Below are positions 42,942-51,236 of a stretch of 64,000 nt of DNA, in pieces (within the stretch, counting starts at the first letter, position 1; every line of letters begins with the position of its first letter). The DNA is from Pontibacter liquoris (lineage in GTDB: Bacteria; Bacteroidota; Bacteroidia; Cytophagales; Hymenobacteraceae): assembly GCF_022758235.1 (NCBI RefSeq), contig NZ_JALEBG010000001.1, forward strand, positions 3,100,001 to 3,164,000, given 5' to 3'. A model generated the notes under the pieces. That model was given only the letters and a program-made list of their open reading frames with translations. It was not told the origin of the DNA and ran no database searches. A program made the translations under genes and the position numbers.

Positions 42942-43355
42942 ATGGCTTATTCAGATAAAGTAATTGACCATTATAACAACCCGCGTAACGTGGGAACGCT
43001 TGACAAGGCAAAAAACAACGTAGGTACCGGCCTGGTGGGAGCACCGGAGTGTGGTGACGTGATGCGCCTGCAGATCGAAGTAGATGAAAACCAGATTATC
43101 ACCGATGCCAAGTTCAAAACCTTTGGTTGTGGTTCTGCTATTGCTTCTTCTTCGCTAGCGACTGAGTGGCTCAAAGGCAAATCGGTTGATGAGGCCCTGA
43201 CTATCGACAACATGGACATCGTGGAAGAGTTGGCCTTGCCGCCGGTAAAAATTCACTGCTCTGTGCTGGCCGAAGATGCAATCAAGTCTGCTATTAACGA
43301 CTACAGAGTGAAGAACGGCCTTCCGGAACTGGAGCTGCCGAAGTCTCACCACTAA
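42942..43355 (+). CDS. iscU: IscU, Fe-S cluster scaffold
   Basis: 137 residues. The three cluster-binding cysteines of IscU are C37 (APECGDVM, with Asp39), C63 (FGCGSAIASSS) and C106 (KIHCSVLAEDA). Assembles [2Fe-2S] and [4Fe-4S] clusters with IscS. Followed by the unknown small gene and iscA at 12- and 11-bp gaps. Confidence 0.96.
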   Translation: MAYSDKVIDHYNNPRNVGTLDKAKNNVGTGLVGAPECGDVMRLQIEVDENQIITDAKFKTFGCGSAIASSSLATEWLKGKSVDEALTIDNMDIVEELALPPVKIHCSVLAEDAIKSAINDYRVKNGLPELELPKSHH

Positions 43356-43367
43356 GCGCCCGGCTCG

Positions 43368-43775
43368 ATGGAGTCAACTACGGAGTTGCACGTAGAGCGT
43401 GCACGCCTTCAGAAGCAGATTGAACACCACTTAGGTATAAGCGGGGGCAGTCTGCTTTTTGAGTTCAGAGAAATAGAAAAAAAGGTACGCCTTGACCTGA
43501 TCACGGTAAATCCGCGCCATCACCAGTCGTTCCTGTTCCATTCCGAAACAGGGTATGACCGGGTAGATGCCCTCCGCAAAATGCTGGAGTATGTGCAGAA
43601 CTACCGCGACAAGGAGAGCTCGTATACCGTGCAATGGATCTCGCGCGACGACAAGGAGCTGAACACTTCCTATTTCCGGGCACGTAATATGTATGAGGCA
43701 CTTGATAAATTATACTTTGGCCGCGACATGAACACTATCACCGTTTTTAGTGTTGTATTGAATCCGGTCTCCTAA
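43368..43775 (+). CDS. Conserved protein between iscU and iscA, unknown function
   Basis: 135 residues, no signal peptide, no cysteines, mixed alpha/beta by eye (KVRLDLITVNPRHHQSFLFH; YDRVDALRKMLEYVQNYRDK; YFRARNMYEALDKLYFGRD). I do not recognise the family. Spacing of 12 bp to iscU and 11 bp to iscA puts it in one transcript, so a role in cluster assembly or its control is the obvious hypothesis. Codon use matches its neighbours, so it is not a recent arrival. Confidence 0.8.
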   Translation: MESTTELHVERARLQKQIEHHLGISGGSLLFEFREIEKKVRLDLITVNPRHHQSFLFHSETGYDRVDALRKMLEYVQNYRDKESSYTVQWISRDDKELNTSYFRARNMYEALDKLYFGRDMNTITVFSVVLNPVS

Positions 43776-43786
43776 CTTATACCATT

Positions 43787-44113
43787 ATGATTACTGTATC
43801 AGATAAAGCAAAAGAGAAAGTTGTAAAGCTGAAGCACGATGCGCAGCTCGACGATACGTTTCGTTTGCGCGCTTCGGTGGCTGGCGGCGGATGCTCCGGC
43901 CTGAGCTATAAGCTGGACTTTGATGACGAAGTGAAGCCCATGGACCAGGAGTTTGAAGACAAAGGTGTGAAAGTGGTGGTAGATATGAAAAGCTTTTTAT
44001 ACCTGGCCGGCACTGAACTTGACTTCTCCGATGGCCTGAACGGCAAAGGCTTTTACTTTAACAACCCCAACGCTTCCCGTACCTGCGGTTGCGGCGATAG
44101 CTTTTCAGTGTAA
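43787..44113 (+). CDS. iscA: IscA/HesB-family A-type Fe-S carrier
   Basis: 108 residues with the three invariant cysteines: C36 (GGGCSGLSYKL) and C100-x-C102 (RTCGCGDSF). Transfers clusters to target proteins. Could equally be called ErpA/SufA; IscA is preferred because of its position after iscU. Ends the operon before a strong terminator. Confidence 0.94.
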   Translation: MITVSDKAKEKVVKLKHDAQLDDTFRLRASVAGGGCSGLSYKLDFDDEVKPMDQEFEDKGVKVVVDMKSFLYLAGTELDFSDGLNGKGFYFNNPNASRTCGCGDSFSV

Positions 44114-44137
44114 CGATAACAGCAGCTTATACAGAGC

Positions 44138-44178
44138 AGAAGGGCCAGCTACAAGTAGCTGGCCCTTCTTGCTTTTTT
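44138..44178 (+). terminator. Terminator of the isc operon
   Basis: Stem AGAAGGGCCAGCTAC with GTAGCTGGCCCTTCTT, tiny loop, followed by TGCTTTTTT (T tract to 44178). The next gene is convergent. Confidence 0.9.
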
Positions 44179-44191
44179 ATTCCTGCCTTAC

Positions 44192-45502
44192 TTACTTTTT
44201 TAGAAAACGGCTGGTGCTCCGTTGCCCGGTTCCATCGAGCAGCACCAGCACGTAGGTGCCGCTGCGCAGGCTGCTCACATCTAGTTCCTGCAGCCCATCA
44301 GCGCCAGAAATCTTTTGCTGCCATACTTGCTTCCCCCGCATGTCCAGGATCAGCGCCTGCTGCAAAGGCTGTTGCCCACTCCACTCTACAGAAAGGAACT
44401 GCGAGGTAATGGTGGGATAAACACTGGCTATACTTGTGGCGGCTGCGCTGCTAACCGAGACGATGCCGGAATAGGTAGCGCTGCCATCTTCATCCACTTG
44501 CTTTAACCGGTAAAAAGAGGTGCCGGATAGCGGTTGCTCATCGGTAAAGGTATAGTGGCTGACCTGCGAGGTGGTTCCGTGGCCATATACCTTTCCTACT
44601 TCTGAAAATGTTTTCCCATCTGCGCTACGCTGCACTGTAAAATGATCATTTGCTTCTTCCGAGGCTGTTTGCCAGGCTACCTCTACCCTGTTGCCGCGGG
44701 CATGGGCAGTAAAACGGACCAGTTCCACGGGTAGCACCGTAATCGGCTGGTCCTCGCTTATCGTCCATCGTAGCGTAAAATCGTCGATGGCCAGGCCGTG
44801 ATCTGCCTCCAGTTCGTCGGCGTCTTTCCAGCGCAGCATCACGTAAGCCCCTGCCGGGATAGTAACCGGAATGCTGGCCGCCATCAGCCGCCGGTTTGCA
44901 GGCGCATTGCCGTTCAAAGCACCACCGGCCATATAAAATTTAGGGCCTTTAAAATCAAGCTCCGGGTAAGGTGTCCATTTCTTATCGGCTCCGGGCGCTA
45001 AGTTAAAGGAAGTATAATCGTTGCTGACCGCATAAAAGAAAGCGATCTGATGCTGCCCCGCTGTTTTGTTGGAGATACGCCACTGCTCGCCATAAAAGCT
45101 CACGTCCAGGGAGCGGATGGTATCGCCGGTATTATTCTGCAGCAGCAGCCCCCAGGCAAATTCGCCCAGTTTCAGGGAGCTGATAGAGCCTAACGCTCTG
45201 TCGGCTCCGTTGGTAGCTCCATAACTATACAGGCCGCCCGAGTTACTAGTACCGGGGTTGGCAATAAGGGCAGTTCCAGCTATGCTGCGCTGCACGTACC
45301 AGCCCGGCAGGTAAGCAGTACCGCTTGCCCAGATGGCCGTATCGGTACGTGGCAGCTCATCAAAATTCTGGTGGTATTCCAGCAAATCACGCCCCATACT
45401 TACCTGGGCAGCAGCCTTGCCGGGCAAAACCAGTACAATTAAAACAATAAAGAACAGAAGGCAGGAGAAAACCAGCCTGGCACGCTTACAATGTGTTTTC
45501 AT
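44192..45502 (-). CDS. Secreted T9SS cargo protein with C-terminal type A sorting domain
   Basis: 436 residues. Signal peptide MKTHCKRARLVFSCLLFF, cleavage after AAAQ. The N-terminal half is a beta-rich, endonuclease-associated-like domain (LLEYHQNFDELPRTDTAIWA, HGLAIDDFTLRW). A fibronectin-like stretch follows (VELVRFTAHARGNRVEVAWQ; SADGKTFSEVGKV; YTFTDEQPLSGTSFYRLKQV). The last 75 residues are a T9SS type A sorting tail (YPTITSQFLSVEWSG ... LRSGTYVLVLLDG). Exported by the PorU/PorV system seen at 28-34 kb and then probably anchored or released. Exact substrate unknown. Confidence 0.82.
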   Translation of the reverse strand: MKTHCKRARLVFSCLLFFIVLIVLVLPGKAAAQVSMGRDLLEYHQNFDELPRTDTAIWASGTAYLPGWYVQRSIAGTALIANPGTSNSGGLYSYGATNGADRALGSISSLKLGEFAWGLLLQNNTGDTIRSLDVSFYGEQWRISNKTAGQHQIAFFYAVSNDYTSFNLAPGADKKWTPYPELDFKGPKFYMAGGALNGNAPANRRLMAASIPVTIPAGAYVMLRWKDADELEADHGLAIDDFTLRWTISEDQPITVLPVELVRFTAHARGNRVEVAWQTASEEANDHFTVQRSADGKTFSEVGKVYGHGTTSQVSHYTFTDEQPLSGTSFYRLKQVDEDGSATYSGIVSVSSAAATSIASVYPTITSQFLSVEWSGQQPLQQALILDMRGKQVWQQKISGADGLQELDVSSLRSGTYVLVLLDGTGQRSTSRFLKK

Positions 45503-45746
45503 AAATGTGGAGGACCTAACTAGCAGCCTATCAAATAGAACCTATACTATTTATATTTGCAGTTATACCTGATGCAACTCCACATCTAAGGCTTAAGTTC
45601 AAATCATACTTAAATTATTCAATAATATAGTACAATTATTTCATACAACTTCCCTATACGAGATTACCCTCGCATTATACTTTACTTCAGCTTTATACGC
45701 TCTTTCAAGCCCTTGCTTATACTTCTATACTTACCGAGAAACCATA
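45503..45746. other. Non-coding gap upstream of the T9SS cargo gene
   Basis: AT-rich, no coding frame of note. Contains four copies of the AAGTATA/TATACTT word (TATACTT near 45676, 45717 and 45726; others just beyond). A promoter for the minus-strand gene is expected here, but I could not assign one with confidence. Confidence 0.3.
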
Positions 45747-45785
45747 AATAAAAAGCGCCTGCCCATGAAGTATGGGCAGGCGCTT
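45747..45785 (-). terminator. Terminator of the purF-type gene
   Basis: Arms 45785-45772 and 45766-45753 pair perfectly over 14 bp with a 5-base loop. The minus strand continues into TTTTTATTTA. Confidence 0.9.
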
Positions 45786-45808
45786 ATGGTACTTGAAGGA
45801 AGTATAAC

Positions 45809-47701
45809 TTAGTAGGCTCTTCCTACCTTATTTTCGATGAAGTTCATAAAGGCACGGTTCACAACGCCGGTTCCGCCCGGTGTCGGGTAATTGCCTGTAA
45901 AGTACCAGTCGCCTTTGTGGTTAGGGCAAGCCTGGTGAAGGTCTTCTATGGTCTGGTAAATTACCTGCACGTCGGCAGCTACTTCGGGCGCTTTCACGAT
46001 CTCTGCCACTTTATCGGCTAGCTCGTAATGCGTGAACAGATCGTATAGTTCCTGCACAAAGTTGGTTTGCTGGAAAGCCGGCGTTCCTGCTGCCGCCAGG
46101 CACTTGTCATACACGTCGTCTACTTTATTAGACAATCCACGGTCGCTCAGCAAGCCAAGCAGCGCTCTGAAGGCCACAAACTCTTTCATGCGCGACATGT
46201 CGATACCATAGCAGTCGGGGTAGCGAATCTGCGGCGCGCAGGAAACGATGATAATCTTTTTAGGCTCCAGCTTATCGAGCATCTTGATAATGCTTTTCTC
46301 CAGCGTCGTGCCGCGCACGATCGAGTCATCCAGCACCACCAGCGTATCAATACCTTTCTTCACTACCTCGTAAGTGGTATCGTATACGTGCGTCACCAGG
46401 TCATCGCGGCTGTCGTTATCGGTGATAAAGGTGCGCAGCTTTACGTCTTTGATCACCAGTTTTTCGGCACGTGGCTTGAACTGCAGAATGTCATCGAGCT
46501 GCTCTTCGGTCAGGTCCTGGTTCAGGATAGCCTGCTTCCGATATCCGCGCAGGTAATCTTCAATGCCCTTCATCATGCCCAGCCACGACGATTCGGCCGT
46601 GTTCGGGATATAAGAGAACACCGTATTTTTGAGATCGTAATCAATGGCTTCCAGTATCTGCGGGCAAAGTAGGCGGCCCATGTTCTTGCGCTCCTCATAT
46701 ATCTCGGGGTCATTGCCACGGGAGAAATAGATGCGCTCAAAGCTACAGGAGAGTTTCTGGCGCGGGGCGATCACTTCCACCAGCGCTGGTGTGCCGGCTT
46801 TGTCCACGATCAGAGCATGCCCCGGGGTGATTTCCTTGATAGCGCTGTACTCCACATCAAAAGCCGTTTTGATAGCCGGCTTCTCAGAGGCAATCACCAC
46901 CACTTCGTCATCCACATAGTAATAAGCCGGGCGGATGCCGTTCGGATCACGCACCACAAACGAGGCACCGTAGCCGGTAAGGCCTGCCATGGCATAACCA
47001 CCATCAAAATCTTTACAGGCACGCTTCAGCACACGCTGCAGATCCAGGTTCTCTTCTATCAGGCTGGTGATCTCCTTGTTCGTAAAATCTTCTTTGTAAG
47101 AATCGAAGAGGTTCTGGTTTTCTTCATCAAGGAAGTGGCCGATCTTCTCGAGCACCGTGGTGGTATCGGTTTTATGCTTGGGGTGCTGCCCCAGTTCGAT
47201 CAGTTTCTGAAACTGCTCGTCCACGTTGGTCATGTTAAAGTTACCGGCCACGGCCAGGCTGCGGCTGCGCCAGTTGTTTTCACGCACCATCGGGTGGCAG
47301 TTGTCCACGGTGTTTACGCCGTGGGTGCCGTAGCGCAGGTGGCCCAGGTATACATCGCCCAGAAACGGCATGTTTTGCCAGATCCAGGTCGTGTCCTGTG
47401 CATATTCGGGGTTGCGCTCACGGAGCTTTTTGAACTCCTCCCCGATCTTGCCAAAGATGCTGTCGATGGCGCGGGTTTTTACCGAACGGAAGCGGCTGAT
47501 ATAATCGATGCCGGGCAGGGCATCGATCTTTATGCTGGCAACACCCGCACCGTCCTGGCCCCGGTTATGCTGCTTCTGCATGAGCAGGTACAGCTTGTTG
47601 ATGCCGTACATGGGCGTGCCATATTTCTCTGTGTAATAGCTGATCGGTTTCCGGAGCCTGATTAAGGCAATCCCACATTCGTGCTTAATTGAGTCGCTCA
47701 T
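45809..47701 (-). CDS. purF: PurF-type amidophosphoribosyltransferase, long Bacteroidota form
   Basis: First committed step of purine synthesis (PRPP + Gln). The N-terminal glutaminase nucleophile is Cys9 behind a short propeptide (MSDSIKHE-CGIALIRL). QKQHNRGQDGAGVAS and LGHLRYGTHG follow, and the PRPP loop VVLDDSIVRGTTL is near residue 460. At 630 residues it is about 130 longer than classical PurF (about 500), with extra segments around 80-130 and a C-terminal GDWYFTGNYPTPGGTGVVN. Bacteroidota often carry such a long paralogue, so it may supplement a standard PurF elsewhere. Located 8 bp after nuoN, possibly in the same transcript. Confidence 0.85.
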   Translation of the reverse strand: MSDSIKHECGIALIRLRKPISYYTEKYGTPMYGINKLYLLMQKQHNRGQDGAGVASIKIDALPGIDYISRFRSVKTRAIDSIFGKIGEEFKKLRERNPEYAQDTTWIWQNMPFLGDVYLGHLRYGTHGVNTVDNCHPMVRENNWRSRSLAVAGNFNMTNVDEQFQKLIELGQHPKHKTDTTTVLEKIGHFLDEENQNLFDSYKEDFTNKEITSLIEENLDLQRVLKRACKDFDGGYAMAGLTGYGASFVVRDPNGIRPAYYYVDDEVVVIASEKPAIKTAFDVEYSAIKEITPGHALIVDKAGTPALVEVIAPRQKLSCSFERIYFSRGNDPEIYEERKNMGRLLCPQILEAIDYDLKNTVFSYIPNTAESSWLGMMKGIEDYLRGYRKQAILNQDLTEEQLDDILQFKPRAEKLVIKDVKLRTFITDNDSRDDLVTHVYDTTYEVVKKGIDTLVVLDDSIVRGTTLEKSIIKMLDKLEPKKIIIVSCAPQIRYPDCYGIDMSRMKEFVAFRALLGLLSDRGLSNKVDDVYDKCLAAAGTPAFQQTNFVQELYDLFTHYELADKVAEIVKAPEVAADVQVIYQTIEDLHQACPNHKGDWYFTGNYPTPGGTGVVNRAFMNFIENKVGRAY

Positions 47702-47709
47702 GGATGCTG

Positions 47710-49257
47710 TTATAATGTCTGGGCCAGCAATTGTTCAATCCAGGTCAGCAGCAGGTCGGGCTTAAAAAACAAAACCAGCAGCGGCAGGGCAAACAATACC
47801 AGCAGCAATATACTAGACAGTGAAATAACTAAATTTTCTTCAGTTTGATTCCTTTTAAAGAAAAGGTAGAACGGTATCTTGATATAGTAAAATAAGGCTA
47901 CGCCCGTAAGCAGCACGCCCGCTACCAGCAACACCAGCAGCAGGGTATTGCCGCTTACGGTATACGCCTCCCATACATGACTGAAAATAAGCAGCTTGCC
48001 TACAAACCCTGCCAGCGGCGGCAGCCCCGTAAGCGAGAGCACAAACACCAGCGCCAGCACACCCAGCAGCGGATAAGCGCGGCCAAGCCCGGCAAAATCT
48101 GCCAGTTTATTTACACCGAATTCATCCTCCGAGAGCTGCAGGAAAAGGAAGATGCCGAAGTTCATGAACAGCAACACCGTCAGGTAAAAAAGCACGCTTG
48201 CGGTATAGGGCGTGCCCAGCGCCAGCAGCCCCATCAGCAGAAAACCTGCATGGGACACCGAGGAATAAGCCAGCAGGCGCCGGGGCGTTTGCTGCCACAA
48301 GGCCGTCAGGTTGCCCACCAGCAACGTGACCATGGCCGCAATACCCAGGAAAAGCTGCACATCGGCAAAGGCCAGCGGATCGGCAAAGGCCTGCAAAAAC
48401 CGCAGGATCACCAGGATGCCGGCCATCTTAGGGCCTGTAGAAAACAAGGCCACCACCGGCATAGGCGCCCCCTGGTATACATCAGGCGCCCAGAAATGAA
48501 ACGGCGCAGCCGATATCTTAAAGAAAAAGCCGGCAAACACAAGTATAGCCGCTACGGTTACCAGCAGCGTGTCGGCCTGCAATAGCGCCAGCCCAAAGCT
48601 TTCGGATGTATACTGCAGGTTGCCCGTCAGCCCGTAAAAGAACGACATGCCGTACAGCATCACACCAGCCGACAGCGTTCCGTACAGCACATACTTCAGA
48701 CCGGCCTCTACAGCCCGTTTTTCTTCTTTTAAAGTAAGCGTCAAGATGTAGGAGGCGATAGAAACGATCTCGATGGCCAGGAACACCATCAGCAGGTTCA
48801 CGGATTTGGCCATCAGGTGTAGGCCCATCACCAGCAGCAGGATGAGGGCATAATATTCGCCGCGCCCCTGTTGGAGCTGCTCCAGCGCCCGGTTCTGCAG
48901 CGAGAGCAACACCGTAAAAATACCGGCTGCACAAAAAAGCACGCCGCCATACTGTGCCAGCCCATCGGCGCGCAGCAGGTTCAGAAAAGTACTGTTACCT
49001 GCCGTATACCCGCCGTATAACTGCACCAGCAACGCTGCAAACAGGCCCGAAAGGGCAAGCCAGGGCAGCATGGGCCGCAGCACAGGCGAGCGGAACAGGC
49101 CGAGGATAACCAGCAGCAGGAAGAAAAAAGTCAGCAGCAACTCGGGCAGCAGCGTGCCGGCCCCCGCGCTGATGGCATCAATGGTCTGGGATAAAGTAGC
49201 TGCCTGTTCGTTCACGTATTCGTTTATGCAAGTATAAATTTCAGCTTTCAGGAGCAA
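47710..49257 (-). CDS. nuoN: NuoN, complex I membrane subunit
   Basis: 515 residues and about 14 transmembrane helices, an antiporter-like proton-pumping subunit of NADH:quinone oxidoreductase. It has a conserved membrane Glu (LLMVFLAIEIVSIASYIL) and Lys region (SSVSHAGFLLMGLLAL). The frame opens at a TTG (49257); an in-frame GTG at 49215 (protein MNEQAATLSQ) is an equally good start. A 170-bp gap with REP-like palindromes separates it from nuoM. Confidence 0.92.
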   Translation of the reverse strand: MLLKAEIYTCINEYVNEQAATLSQTIDAISAGAGTLLPELLLTFFFLLLVILGLFRSPVLRPMLPWLALSGLFAALLVQLYGGYTAGNSTFLNLLRADGLAQYGGVLFCAAGIFTVLLSLQNRALEQLQQGRGEYYALILLLVMGLHLMAKSVNLLMVFLAIEIVSIASYILTLTLKEEKRAVEAGLKYVLYGTLSAGVMLYGMSFFYGLTGNLQYTSESFGLALLQADTLLVTVAAILVFAGFFFKISAAPFHFWAPDVYQGAPMPVVALFSTGPKMAGILVILRFLQAFADPLAFADVQLFLGIAAMVTLLVGNLTALWQQTPRRLLAYSSVSHAGFLLMGLLALGTPYTASVLFYLTVLLFMNFGIFLFLQLSEDEFGVNKLADFAGLGRAYPLLGVLALVFVLSLTGLPPLAGFVGKLLIFSHVWEAYTVSGNTLLLVLLVAGVLLTGVALFYYIKIPFYLFFKRNQTEENLVISLSSILLLVLFALPLLVLFFKPDLLLTWIEQLLAQTL

Positions 49258-49279
49258 TTACTACTCCCTTGTGCTGCTC

Positions 49280-49405
49280 CGGATTTATAATCCGTTACTA
49301 TGGTAAAGGCGGAATTGCTGTCCGCTTGACATGCATTAGCTACTGCTGTTGCAAGACGGATTACAAATCCGCGCCAGCGATACTTTCGGATTGCAAATCC
49401 GAAAG
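49280..49405. repeat. REP-like cluster of palindromes in the nuoM-nuoN spacer
   Basis: Three copies of a CGGATT-n3-AATCCG palindrome: 49280-49294, 49357-49371 and the extended CTTTCGGATT-gca-AATCCGAAAG at 49383-49405, plus GCGGA/TCCGC at 49309-49325. The arrangement resembles REP elements mobilised by RAYT-type (IS200-like) transposases. No transposase gene is present in the window. Confidence 0.65.
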
Positions 49406-49428
49406 AGCCTTTTTGAAGTGCTCTTTGG

Positions 49429-51174
49429 TTATTTAACCAAAGTTGACAGCACCATATGCAGCTGCTCCTGCCCGTTTTGCAGCACCAGTTCTGTTATCCC
49501 GTTCACGGCCACACTGATCTTATTGAGGAGCAGATTTGGGAAAATGCCAAAGAGCAGGGCCAGCAAGGCAAGCGGCACCAGCATCAGGTATTCCCTGAAA
49601 CTGAGGTCCGTAATCTTTGCTTTCTGCCGAAGCTCCGGAAAGATCCAAAACTTGCCAAAGAACATGCGCTGCAAGGCCCACAGGTAGTAGGCCGCTGCCA
49701 GCAGCAGGCCTAACACGGCTACAACCGTAAGCCAGCGCGGCAACAGGCCGTTAGCTTCCGGCGCACTAAAGCCGCCCATCAGCACCAGTAATTCGGAAAT
49801 GAAACCCGAAAAACCCGGCAACCCCAGCGACGCAAAAAAGGCGATCACCACAAAGGTAGTATAAGCCGGCATCACCCGGGCAAGGCCCCGAAAGTTCTGG
49901 ATAGCCCGGTTATGAGCTCGGTCATAGATCACCCCTACCAGCAGGAACAGCATGGCCGAAATAATGCCGTGGCTGAACATCATGTAAACAGCCCCGTTCA
50001 CGCCCTCGGTGGTAAGCGAGGCAAGCCCCAGCAACACAAAACCCATGTGCGACACCGACGAGTAGGCGATCAGCTTTTTGAGGTCGTTCATGGCCAGCGC
50101 ATTCAGGGCACCATAGATGATGGACAACACCCCCAGGCCCCCGACAAGTATGGCGAAGTAAGCGCCCGCATCCGGAAAAACCGGGTACACGATCCGGATC
50201 AGGCCATAGCCGCCCACTTTCAAAAGTATGGCTGCCAGCAACACCGAAATGGGCGTTGGCGCCTCCACGTGCGCATCGGGCAGCCAGGTATGCACCGGCA
50301 CCGACGGCACTTTGATGGCAAAGCCGGCAAACAGCAGCAGGAACGCGATAAACCGGATCGGCAGGTGCCAAAGCTGTACGCCCGACAATACATGCAGCAA
50401 ACTATCCGGTATAAAGTTGGCCGGCTCCATCATGGCCGGAATGCTGAAGGTGCGCACCAGGTCGGCGCTGCTGATCGCATTTTGCTGCAGGAGCTGCTGC
50501 ACCTGCCTGATGGCATCTGCAGAAGCAACGCCTTTCTGCAACAGCCCTAGTTGCGTAGCGGTAGCTACCGGATCGATCACCGAAGTATAAAGCCCGATCA
50601 TCACGATCAGGATGAGCAGCGAGCCCACCAGGGTATAAATGAAGAACTTGATGGCTGCATATTCACGCTTTGGCCCGCCCCAGATGCCGATCAGGAAATA
50701 CATGGGCAGCAGCATGAACTCAAAGAAGAGATAGAACAAAAAGAAATCGAGCGCCAGAAAGCAGCCCATCACGCTGGTAAGCAGCAGCAGGTAAAGCAGA
50801 AAATATCCTTTGATGTTCTTTTTGATGTTCCAGGACGAGATAACGCCGATCACGCCAACAATACCTGTGAGCAGCACCATGCTGATGCTGATGCCATCCA
50901 CGCCCACAAAATAATCGATCTGAAACCGCCCCAGCGTACCAAGCGAAAACCCGATCCAGTGGAGCTTCTCCGCAAACTGGTAACCCTGCTGCCCGTTTGC
51001 TAAGGCCGCGCCATCAAAGCGGAAGTATAAAAATACAGCCAGCACCAGCTGCGCCAGCGCACCCAGCAGCGCCGCCGCTTTTATGGGCAGTTGCAGGCGC
51101 ATGGGCAACACCAGCACCACAAGTGCGGCCAGCAAAGGCGTAAAAATAAGGCTGCTAAGTATAAAATCAGTCAA
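49429..51174 (-). CDS. nuoM: NuoM, complex I membrane subunit
   Basis: 581 residues and about 14 helices. Typical segments: FFLFYLFFEFMLLPMYFLIG with the conserved Glu, VHTWLPDAHVEAPTPISVLL and KLIAYSSVSHMGFVLLGL. The frame begins at a TTG (51174), with no ATG until residue 26 inside the first helix, so TTG initiation is likely. Preceded by a heptad array and nuoL. Confidence 0.93.
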   Translation of the reverse strand: MTDFILSSLIFTPLLAALVVLVLPMRLQLPIKAAALLGALAQLVLAVFLYFRFDGAALANGQQGYQFAEKLHWIGFSLGTLGRFQIDYFVGVDGISISMVLLTGIVGVIGVISSWNIKKNIKGYFLLYLLLLTSVMGCFLALDFFLFYLFFEFMLLPMYFLIGIWGGPKREYAAIKFFIYTLVGSLLILIVMIGLYTSVIDPVATATQLGLLQKGVASADAIRQVQQLLQQNAISSADLVRTFSIPAMMEPANFIPDSLLHVLSGVQLWHLPIRFIAFLLLFAGFAIKVPSVPVHTWLPDAHVEAPTPISVLLAAILLKVGGYGLIRIVYPVFPDAGAYFAILVGGLGVLSIIYGALNALAMNDLKKLIAYSSVSHMGFVLLGLASLTTEGVNGAVYMMFSHGIISAMLFLLVGVIYDRAHNRAIQNFRGLARVMPAYTTFVVIAFFASLGLPGFSGFISELLVLMGGFSAPEANGLLPRWLTVVAVLGLLLAAAYYLWALQRMFFGKFWIFPELRQKAKITDLSFREYLMLVPLALLALLFGIFPNLLLNKISVAVNGITELVLQNGQEQLHMVLSTLVK

Positions 51175-51209
51175 GAGTTCTGAATTCTGAGTTACGAGTT
51201 AGAAGTTTC
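51175..51209. repeat. Single-arm heptad array between nuoM and nuoL
   Basis: GAGTTCT, GAATTCT, GAGTTAC, GAGTTAG, AAGTTTC in unbroken 7-base phase, starting at the base next to the nuoM start codon. No inverted arm was found before nuoL. Confidence 0.6.
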
Positions 51210-51236
51210 TATTTTGTGCTTCCTGCGAAATTAACA

